A stretch of 64,000 bases of DNA from Providencia rettgeri (GTDB lineage Bacteria; Pseudomonadota; Gammaproteobacteria; Enterobacterales; Enterobacteriaceae): contig NZ_CP053896.1 in NCBI RefSeq assembly GCF_013255915.1, forward strand, positions 2,232,001 to 2,296,000, in the 5' to 3' direction. The notes under the pieces were generated by a model, which was not told the origin of the DNA, did not search any database, and was given only the letters and a program-made list of their open reading frames with translations. Below are positions 45,307-52,903 of this stretch, one piece after another (within the stretch, counting starts at the first letter, position 1; every line of letters begins with the position of its first letter). Position numbers and translations under genes: made by a program.

Positions 45307-48051
45307 ATGCCAACAGTACCAACGTACAAAGAACAGCAGATTAGTTCATCACCTCTGCCGAATAATGGCTTTAGTGTTCAGTCGAACCCTGATCAGTTTG
45401 GTGCAGGATTAGGTCAGGTTGCCGAGCAATACACAGGCTTATTCGCAGAAGCGAAGCAACGGGCTAATGTGGCGCTGGCACAAGATGCGTCATTGCAGCT
45501 TAGACAAAAAGCAAATGAACTGATGAACGATCCGCGTAATGGTTTACTTGCTATGCAGGGTAAGAATGCTATTGGTAAAGGTTATGAGTTTGAGCAGGCA
45601 TTTGATAATGCCGCTGGTGAAATAGCAGGAACGTTGCAGGATGATGCAATCAAAAGTATGTTCGCACAGCAAGCAAAAGAAATGCGGTTACAGTTTAGCT
45701 CGCAGGCTAATAAGCATGAAATGGGGCAAATTAAAGCTTACGAACAAGACCAATTCCAAGCAACGTTATCTGTTAATGCGGAGTCAGCCGCTAGTTTGTA
45801 TGGCGATAACAATGCTTACCTATCAGCAAACAAACAAGTATTCCAACAAATAGAAGAATTTGGGTTTTCACACGGCTGGAGTGATGAGCAGATAATAGCC
45901 AAGAAACAGGAGTTTAAAACAGCTACAGCCAAGAGAGCTATTGAAAACCAGATAGGCTCTGATTATATGCAGTTTATGCAGCAGAACGGAGAGCCGTCAG
46001 ATAACGGTGGTATTAGTCGTTATTATGATAAATCTACCTCATCTTCTAGCAGTGGATCTGCGCGTGTAGTTCGTAATAACAACCCAGGCAACATTAGAAT
46101 GTCAAAGGATGTTTGGGTAGGGCAAACGGGTAATGACGGTTCGTTTGTTACCTTCGCTACGCCAGCACACGGCATTAGGGCCACAGGGAAAAACTTGCTG
46201 TCATATGCTAGGCAGGGATATGTAACACCTGAGCAGATCATTACTCGCTGGGCTCCACCTGAGGATGATAACGACACTGAAGGTTATATTAAATTCGTAT
46301 CTGATTATCTCAATGTTCCTCGTGATACTGTTCTTGACCTAACTGACTTAGATACATTAACGCGTCTATCAATGGCGATAATGATTCAAGAGAATGGACA
46401 AGGTGAAGTTAGCAAACTATCTAATGATGATATTTCCAGTGGGATTCAATCAGCGCTTGGATTGGTAAGTTTACCTAGCTCACCGAATGCACCTAAACGA
46501 TTAACTGGTTCAGTGGCTTTCGATGCGCTCGATGAGTCAGACCAAGCAAAATACTTGAAGCAAGCTGAGCAAATGGACAAACAACGCCAGCAGCAATTAC
46601 AAACTGAGCTTGGTACGACTATTTCTGATTCCTATGCGGCATGGGAAAACGGTCTTGATGCACCTAATGCGCCATCTGAAAAAACTATTATTTCTGCTTT
46701 TGGTTATGACAAAGGCACTGCAATGATAGCGGATATGCAAGAAGCGAAGCGTTATGCTGGATTGATATCAGCAGCTAAAGATATGACTCCACAGGCTCAG
46801 CGCTCATTATTAAATAGCATTATGCCGGATCCATCTGAAAGTAATTATGCAAGTAAAATGCAGCGTTGGGAAAAATTCGGTAAGTTTGTTGATGGCAATA
46901 TCAAGGCACAAGAAAAGATATTTTCTGCAAATCGCCTGCAGTTATCTATACAGAATAACTTCCCACTAGATCCTAACGACAAAAGCAATCAGGATGCGGC
47001 AGACAACTATTTTACTAACAATATCGAATCATCATTCAATATTCGAGATGAGAATAGTTTAAATGCTGTAGCTGAAATATCCAGCCGTACGGGAATTATT
47101 CCATCGCAAATAAAATCAAAACTAGTGACTGGTTCAACATCTAAAAACCCTGAGTTAGTCATTCCAATGGCTCAAATGTACGGGCAAATATTTGATAATA
47201 ATCCGTCTGCGATTAATGGCTTATCTACTGATGCCATGGCTTACTATGGAAAAATATACGATTTAACTCGCTCAGGTATGGATAGTGAAAAAGCCATAGA
47301 TATTGCATACAACCTAACCTATGAGCAGAACGATAGAACCAAGGCGATTATCGCTGAACAGATGCGCGATAAGAAATATAGCAAAGAAAGAGAGAAAGCA
47401 GCACAAGGTAATATTAATAGTTTCTTTGCATTAGGTGGTTTCTCATCGCCAAATATCACCAAGCCAAGTGTTAGTAACCGTGAATATATGCGAGATTACC
47501 AAACACTTTATGATGCAAACTTTGCTAGTACTGGTGGAGATCCTGATTTAGCTAAAAAAATGACGGATGCCCAGGTTAAAAAAACATGGGGTGTCACTTC
47601 AATCAATGGTAAGGATGAAGTTATGCGTTATGCGCCTGAGGCTGTTTACGGTACCAATGAGAGCGGCGCAGGTAACTGGATCATAGGCCAATGGCGTGAA
47701 GAGCAAAAACAACTTAGATCTAAAGTGTTCGGGGGCATGCCTGATGATGCTGAATTTGTTTTAGTTCCTGATGCGGTGACTGCCCGTGATTACAGTTATG
47801 CAATTATGTTGAAACAAACTGGCAGCGATAACATTCCTGTATTTACACCTTTCCTTGGTGATAACGGCATGCCGTCACGCTTTAAGCCTGAACAATCATC
47901 ATCACCAATGTACCGTGAAGTTATGGATAAGCGGCAGAAAACATACCAAGAAGCAAAAAAAGAGCGTGAGATATTAGAAGGTAACGCCAAACCTGAGCCT
48001 ATTGATTATGGTTTCAGCAATACACTTAACACCATGTTTGGGAGAGAATAA
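45307..48051 (+). CDS. internal virion (ejection) protein with muralytic domain
   Basis: This 914-residue protein starts at the ATG at 45307 behind GGGGGG. Residues ~250-370 form a peptidoglycan-hydrolase-like domain: RNNNPGNI at 256, FVTFATPAHGIRATGKNLLSYA, then RWAPPEDDNDTEGYIKFVSDY at ~314. The same signature set forms the phage endolysin at 56474. The domain should open the cell wall during DNA ejection. The rest is helical. Its role parallels T7 gp15/gp16. Confidence 0.84.
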   Translation: MPTVPTYKEQQISSSPLPNNGFSVQSNPDQFGAGLGQVAEQYTGLFAEAKQRANVALAQDASLQLRQKANELMNDPRNGLLAMQGKNAIGKGYEFEQAFDNAAGEIAGTLQDDAIKSMFAQQAKEMRLQFSSQANKHEMGQIKAYEQDQFQATLSVNAESAASLYGDNNAYLSANKQVFQQIEEFGFSHGWSDEQIIAKKQEFKTATAKRAIENQIGSDYMQFMQQNGEPSDNGGISRYYDKSTSSSSSGSARVVRNNNPGNIRMSKDVWVGQTGNDGSFVTFATPAHGIRATGKNLLSYARQGYVTPEQIITRWAPPEDDNDTEGYIKFVSDYLNVPRDTVLDLTDLDTLTRLSMAIMIQENGQGEVSKLSNDDISSGIQSALGLVSLPSSPNAPKRLTGSVAFDALDESDQAKYLKQAEQMDKQRQQQLQTELGTTISDSYAAWENGLDAPNAPSEKTIISAFGYDKGTAMIADMQEAKRYAGLISAAKDMTPQAQRSLLNSIMPDPSESNYASKMQRWEKFGKFVDGNIKAQEKIFSANRLQLSIQNNFPLDPNDKSNQDAADNYFTNNIESSFNIRDENSLNAVAEISSRTGIIPSQIKSKLVTGSTSKNPELVIPMAQMYGQIFDNNPSAINGLSTDAMAYYGKIYDLTRSGMDSEKAIDIAYNLTYEQNDRTKAIIAEQMRDKKYSKEREKAAQGNINSFFALGGFSSPNITKPSVSNREYMRDYQTLYDANFASTGGDPDLAKKMTDAQVKKTWGVTSINGKDEVMRYAPEAVYGTNESGAGNWIIGQWREEQKQLRSKVFGGMPDDAEFVLVPDAVTARDYSYAIMLKQTGSDNIPVFTPFLGDNGMPSRFKPEQSSSPMYREVMDKRQKTYQEAKKEREILEGNAKPEPIDYGFSNTLNTMFGRE

Positions 48052-48053
48052 TC

Positions 48054-51000
48054 ATGCCTATTTATGAAATGAACCCAAGTGATGTAATGGGCGCTGATGT
48101 TGGTTCAATCAAACAACCTGACCCCCAATATGGTGAATCGAGTGATGTTGGTATTCTTGATGCAGCTAACCCATTTAGTGATAAAAATGAGGTTTCTAAG
48201 CTGCGTGATGCTGCGTTTCGTATTGATAATTCAGTAGGTAGCTTAATAGCCACCATGCCTTTTAATCAGTTCGAAGATCAAGACGGTTATAACCCATTCG
48301 ACGATGAACGCACATTAACAGGATATGAAGATTTTGCAGACGCATTTATTCACTCTAAATCACCAGAGGAAACATCAGCAATTAAACAGCGTATTAATAG
48401 GCAAGTGCAAGATAGGCAAATGCTACAAGACGCTGGCGGCGCTGGATTAATATCAAGTATAGCAATGGGGGTGATTGATCCTATCAACGTTGCGGCAATG
48501 ATGGTTCCTGCAGGCACTATTGTTCGTGGCGGCGATGTATTGGCTACTGCTAGTAAATTTGCCGTATCTAATGCGCTTGGTGGGGTTGCTTCTGAATTGG
48601 CTCTATCTTCTACCCAAGAAACCAGAACGCTTGAAGAAAGCGCATTGAACGTAACGTTTGATGCTATGTTGGGTGGCCTGCTTGGCTCGGCAGCTCAGTT
48701 GGTAAAAAACAGAGGCCAGATAGTCAGCAAGTTGAAAAACGATGTGTTAGGCGATCAGCAAACGGTACAACAAAATACTCCTGGTAATACTAGTGTAGGT
48801 GCTATGGAAGTGCCTGACACCACCTTAGAACAGGAAGCATTAAAAGGCCCATCATTTGTTAATAGGACAATGAACGTTAGTCCAGTTGGGCGCGTGGCTC
48901 AGTCACCATCAAAAACAGCTCGGCAAATTAACCAACAGCTTGCAGAGAATAATTTTACCTTTGCAAAAAATGAAGAAGGTATTGCTTCGTTTACAGCGGT
49001 AGAAACAAAGGTAAGAGGCTATGAAACGCTTGTCTATAAGCAAGTTGAATCAACCAAAGACTTTTATAAAACCTATCGTAAAATGGCTAAAGAGCGTGAC
49101 GGTAGTCGATTAAGCCTATATGAATTCAGTGAGCAAGTTGGTGATGCTATGCGCAATGGTGATCGCCATGCAATACCAGAAGTCGCAGAAGCAGCAAGAG
49201 CCGTGCGCCCTATTGTTGAAAAGACTAAGGATCGCATGGTTGAGCTTGGTATCCTGCGTGAGGGGGTAACTGTATCAACGGCAGAAAGCTATTTTCCTCG
49301 CATCTATAAGTTCGACAAAATATTGAATGATCGGGCTGAATTTAGAAATATTATTGCTGATTGGTTACAGGAAATGAACCAGCGCACTGTGTATAAAGCT
49401 GAATCTAGTCTAGCTAAAGCCGATGCAGGAATAGAACAGGCCAGAGCATCCGCACCACAAGCAGAAAAGTTGAACGCTGAAATAAAAGAAGCTGAACGCT
49501 GGTCGGGTAAAAAACAGCTTTTAATGGATGAGATAGAAAAGAACCGCAAATTAGTTGCAGAAAAAGAAACTGTTACAGCCGAAATTGAAAAGCGTAAAGC
49601 AAAAAAGCCAACTAAAAAGCTGGAACAATTAGAGCGTAAACTAGCTCGCATTGAAGAAGCTGAAAACAAACTGGCTTCTTATCAACGTTCTTTAGACATT
49701 TTAGACAAGCCGCGCCAGTTTAGAAATGAATATCGCCAATTAATTCGTAAAGCTAACTCACTTACTCGCTATGATAATCGCCGTCATGCAGCATTGCGCA
49801 GAATGGAACCATTAGCGCGTGAGGAGGTTGAAGCAGCAGCGGATGATATTATTAATAAAATTATAGGCGCACCATCTGGCATTGTACCTAGTGAGCTGAT
49901 CCCTGATGGATTAACTAAGCGTGCAGGTTTCACCAAATCACGTACGTTAAATATTCCAGATGAACGTATTAAAGACTTTTTAGAATCAGATGTTAACTAC
50001 GTAATGGAAAACTATATTCGCCAAGTTGCGCCAGAAATAGAGCTTACCGCACAGTTCGGACGTGTGGATATGGACGCACAGATTAAGGCCATTACCAATG
50101 ACTACAACACGTTAATTTCAGAAGCTAAAACAGCGAAAGAGCGTGGAAAGTTAGAAGCCAGAAGGGATGCAGATTTACGTGATATTCGCGCTATGCGTGA
50201 CAGGTTATTAGGTACCTATGGCGCCCCTAAAGATCCATCAAGTTTCTTTGTCAGAGCTGGTCGCATTGCTCGTCACGTTAACTTTTTACGTTTGCTTGGT
50301 GGTATGACAATTTCATCATTACCAGATATGGCCAGACCGATCATGCAGCATGGTTTGCGTAGCGCATTAAAGCCATTGGGTAAAATGTTAACCGACATTA
50401 GCGCAATGAAGATTGCCAAAGCTGATTTACGTGAAATGGGAATAGGCCTTGAATATGCATTGTCTAGCCGTTCTAAAGTTATTGCTGACCTTAACGATCC
50501 CTATGCTCGACGTACTTTTATTGAACGTGGTTTAGAGTGGTCCTCACAAAAGTTTGGTAATTTCACACTGATGAATCAATATACAGACACAATGAAGATG
50601 TGGACTGGTGTTGTAACGCAATCAAAGATACTCAGAGCTGCGCAAGAGGTTGCGGCTGGTAATGCATTAAGTAGCAAAGAAATTAAAAAGCTGGCGCATC
50701 TTGGCGTTGATAAAAATATGTTAGAGCGTATCGCTCAGCAATATTCAAAGCACGGTGAAGATTTAGACGGTATGTTAACTGGTCATAGTCACTTATGGGA
50801 TGATCGTGTAGTTCGTGAAACTTTCCAAGCAGCGGTATTGAAAGATGTTAGAACGACGGTAATAACTCCTGGTATTGGTGATACACCATTAATGATGAGC
50901 AGTGAGCTAGGTAAGATTGTGATGCAGTTTAAAACTTTCTTCTTTGGTACTCACAATAGGGCGTTAGTGTCTGGCATTCAATCTGGTGATGCTTCATTCT

Positions 51001-51422
51001 ATTATGGCGCATTATTACAAATATCATTGGGTTCATTGGTCTATGTATTAAAATCTATGATGGCAGGGCGTGAAATTAATGCTGAACCTGCTAACCTTGT
51101 GAAAGAGGGGTTAGACTGGTCTGGAATGATGGGCTGGCTAGGTGAGCCTAATAACCTATTAGAAAATCTCAGCGGTGGTTCGTACGGGATGAGCGCTATG
51201 TTTGGTGGCCCACCAGCATCACGTTACCAAAGTCGTAACGGTATTGGGGCATTATTAGGTCCAACATTTGACCTTGGTGGTGATATCCAAAATATTACTG
51301 CAGGTGTTATGAATGGTGAGTTTGATGATAGAGAAGTTAGATCGGTAAGAAAATTATTACCGTTCCAGAATCTTTTTTATTTATCTCCGTTGCTAAATCA
51401 GGTTGAAGAACAACTTAAGTAA
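48054..51422 (+). CDS. large internal virion (ejection) protein
   Basis: This protein has 1122 residues. A long coiled coil at about 448-550 (EQARASAPQAEKLNAEIKEAER to RKLARIEEAENKLAS) separates N- and C-terminal halves. The C-terminal half has MQFKTFFFGTHNRALVSG and a hydrophobic ALLQISLGSLVYVLKSMM, typical of the largest ejection protein (T7 gp16 role), which spans the inner membrane during DNA entry. It starts 2 bp after the preceding gene and ends with LSPLLNQVEEQLK. Confidence 0.8.
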   Translation: MPIYEMNPSDVMGADVGSIKQPDPQYGESSDVGILDAANPFSDKNEVSKLRDAAFRIDNSVGSLIATMPFNQFEDQDGYNPFDDERTLTGYEDFADAFIHSKSPEETSAIKQRINRQVQDRQMLQDAGGAGLISSIAMGVIDPINVAAMMVPAGTIVRGGDVLATASKFAVSNALGGVASELALSSTQETRTLEESALNVTFDAMLGGLLGSAAQLVKNRGQIVSKLKNDVLGDQQTVQQNTPGNTSVGAMEVPDTTLEQEALKGPSFVNRTMNVSPVGRVAQSPSKTARQINQQLAENNFTFAKNEEGIASFTAVETKVRGYETLVYKQVESTKDFYKTYRKMAKERDGSRLSLYEFSEQVGDAMRNGDRHAIPEVAEAARAVRPIVEKTKDRMVELGILREGVTVSTAESYFPRIYKFDKILNDRAEFRNIIADWLQEMNQRTVYKAESSLAKADAGIEQARASAPQAEKLNAEIKEAERWSGKKQLLMDEIEKNRKLVAEKETVTAEIEKRKAKKPTKKLEQLERKLARIEEAENKLASYQRSLDILDKPRQFRNEYRQLIRKANSLTRYDNRRHAALRRMEPLAREEVEAAADDIINKIIGAPSGIVPSELIPDGLTKRAGFTKSRTLNIPDERIKDFLESDVNYVMENYIRQVAPEIELTAQFGRVDMDAQIKAITNDYNTLISEAKTAKERGKLEARRDADLRDIRAMRDRLLGTYGAPKDPSSFFVRAGRIARHVNFLRLLGGMTISSLPDMARPIMQHGLRSALKPLGKMLTDISAMKIAKADLREMGIGLEYALSSRSKVIADLNDPYARRTFIERGLEWSSQKFGNFTLMNQYTDTMKMWTGVVTQSKILRAAQEVAAGNALSSKEIKKLAHLGVDKNMLERIAQQYSKHGEDLDGMLTGHSHLWDDRVVRETFQAAVLKDVRTTVITPGIGDTPLMMSSELGKIVMQFKTFFFGTHNRALVSGIQSGDASFYYGALLQISLGSLVYVLKSMMAGREINAEPANLVKEGLDWSGMMGWLGEPNNLLENLSGGSYGMSAMFGGPPASRYQSRNGIGALLGPTFDLGGDIQNITAGVMNGEFDDREVRSVRKLLPFQNLFYLSPLLNQVEEQLK

Positions 51423-51432
51423 AGAGCGTAGC

Positions 51433-51729
51433 ATGAACAAATCAATTAGAAAAATTGAGTCCGAAAAAGAAAGTGCAATTATGCATTGCAGGATTGGAAT
51501 ATATATATCAATAGCTGGCTTTCTTTTAATTTTTGCGAATTATATGTTTGACTCTGATAACAGCCCGATTTTAGCTGGTATTATTATTGGTGGTGGGTTG
51601 GTATTTTGGGGGATTAACCATGACAAAGTTAGCAACATCAAAAGAGAGTTAGACAATATTTGTTATAAAAAATACGGTAAGAGCCATAAAGATTCATGGA
51701 ATGATATATCCAATGACGAAGGTTATTAA
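51433..51729 (+). CDS. small two-helix membrane protein, possible cargo gene
   Basis: This 98-residue protein has two membrane helices (IGIYISIAGFLLIFANYMF and PILAGIIIGGGLVFWGI) and a charged C-terminus. The ATG at 51433 lies 10 bp after the ejection-protein stop. The AT-rich sequence and isoleucine-rich composition differ from the upstream late genes, so it may be accessory cargo. No family is recognised. Confidence 0.6.
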   Translation: MNKSIRKIESEKESAIMHCRIGIYISIAGFLLIFANYMFDSDNSPILAGIIIGGGLVFWGINHDKVSNIKRELDNICYKKYGKSHKDSWNDISNDEGY

Positions 51730-51734
51730 AGGGA

Positions 51735-51768
51735 TATAAAAAGGCCGCAATAGCGGCCTATCTTTTAG
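51735..51768. terminator. bidirectional terminator
   Basis: GGCCGC-AATA-GCGGCC has T-rich sequence on both sides (CTATCTTTT rightwards, CTTTTTATA leftwards). It ends both the 51433 gene and the leftward zinc-finger gene. Confidence 0.8.
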
Positions 51769-52393
51769 CTTTATGCTTATCCCAGCAGGTTTTGCACCAC
51801 GCCATTAATTTATCAGCATTTTGGTTGTTTGGATAAAAACTTGTGCGTTTTCTTCTAACATTGCATACAGGGCACCATTTCATATGTTTGGTGTTCTTAG
51901 GGCCATCAAGGCAACTGGCACACCAAATAGTATGTCCATCGGGATTTTTTGATGATTTTCTGAACTTATCATAAGGTAGATTTATTCTGCATCTAGTGCA
52001 CTGCTTTTTACCAATTGCTTGGTTGTTATCATTGGATACAGAAGGTTGAGATTTTTGAGGTTGAGCAGCGATTTGTTTAATTGGTTGTTGATTTATAACA
52101 ACAGGTTGTTTTTCAGGGATAGAATAAGATTTTTGAGGTTGAGTGTTTTGGATAGCTTTAATGGAATCAGCGGATTGCATAGCTTGATTATGAAATGTGC
52201 TAACATCAGGTTTACTGCTAAATTGAGTGGCAGTTTGTTCTACAACCTGAGTTCTATGAATATTAATTTCACCATCCTCAGTTTGTATTTTCTTTGTATG
52301 AGTTACTACGGTTCTATCAGATACTTTAGTCTTATTTTGATTAATTAAGTAAATGATAACAACGACTACACCAATAACAATAAACAGTTCCAT
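51758..52393 (-). CDS. membrane-anchored zinc-finger protein (cargo gene)
   Basis: This 211-residue protein has an N-terminal membrane helix (ELFIVIGVVVVIIYLI), a Gln/Ser-rich disordered linker (about 60-125), and a Cys-rich C-terminus. The Cys region has two similar units: CTRCRINLPYDKFRK...CASC and CPVCNVRRKRTSFYP...CKTCW, treble-clef zinc sites like those beside HNH nucleases. No catalytic HNH is seen. It runs against the late operon with its own terminator, so it may be expressed in the lysogen. Its function is unknown, and exclusion or defence is one possibility. Confidence 0.68.
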   Translation of the reverse strand: MELFIVIGVVVVIIYLINQNKTKVSDRTVVTHTKKIQTEDGEINIHRTQVVEQTATQFSSKPDVSTFHNQAMQSADSIKAIQNTQPQKSYSIPEKQPVVINQQPIKQIAAQPQKSQPSVSNDNNQAIGKKQCTRCRINLPYDKFRKSSKNPDGHTIWCASCLDGPKNTKHMKWCPVCNVRRKRTSFYPNNQNADKLMAWCKTCWDKHKAKR

Positions 52394-52419
52394 AATATCA
52401 CTTTATCTTATCAATTATC

Positions 52420-52438
52420 ATTAACCCAGTAGGTTAAT
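52420..52438. promoter_or_regulatory. operator dyad C
   Basis: ATTAACCCAGTAGGTTAAT has perfect 7-bp arms with a 5-bp spacer. It lies 27 bp upstream of the leftward zinc-finger gene and suggests that gene is under the prophage regulator. Confidence 0.6.
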
Positions 52439-52462
52439 ACCTAAAGTGAAATTATTCAATTA

Positions 52463-52490
52463 AAAAAGCACCTTCGCATAGGTGCTTTAA
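52463..52490 (-). terminator. terminator of the 83-residue gene
   Basis: Read leftwards, AGCACCT-ATGCGA-AGGTGCT is followed by TTTTTT. It closes the leftward gene at 52505. Confidence 0.8.
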
Positions 52491-52504
52491 TTTACCTTAA
52501 ATGA

Positions 52505-52756
52505 TTACTTGTTTAACTCGTTGGCGATATATTCAATATGCGTCTTGATGCTCTCTTTAACCTTCAAACTCAGATTTATATAATTCATCATTGCTGTAAT
52601 TTCAATGAGCGCCGCGCTCACGTCACATCCTTCACTATCCAATTTTCTTAGTAGTTCTTCTACATTCGATTTACTCATCAACTCCTTTATTCCAGTTTCG
52701 GTATTAACTTTTTCTGCATAGTTATCGGGTGCTGGGAAATTAATTACATCTTTCAT
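52505..52756 (-). CDS. hypothetical phage protein (83 aa), cargo gene
   Basis: This helical acidic protein begins MKDVINFPAPDNYAEKVNTETGIKELMSKSNVEELLRKLDSEGCDVSAALIEITAMMNYI. The N-terminal NFPAPDNY pattern may be a short linear motif. It is read leftwards between two late genes with its own terminator. It has no recognised family or function. Confidence 0.58.
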   Translation of the reverse strand: MKDVINFPAPDNYAEKVNTETGIKELMSKSNVEELLRKLDSEGCDVSAALIEITAMMNYINLSLKVKESIKTHIEYIANELNK

Positions 52757-52812
52757 ATTAACTACCTATGTGATTTAAGGAGCTTATACAGTAACCGAAA
52801 AAACACCAAGGA

Positions 52813-52843
52813 TGTTTATCTTTTTATATTTAAAAGTAAACAA
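52813..52843. promoter_or_regulatory. inverted repeat with the TGTTTATCTTTTTA motif before the tailspike
   Basis: TGTTTATCTTTTTAT here recurs before the holin (55769) and, save the last base, before the Cro-like gene (28940). At this site it forms a near-perfect dyad with AAAAGTAAACA. It suggests a regulator site or shared promoter element at separate transcription units. Confidence 0.5.
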
Positions 52844-52903
52844 TATTCCGTTAATGAATTTTAATGGCTATCATACACCAACGTAACCGAGTGGAGAATA
52901 GCC

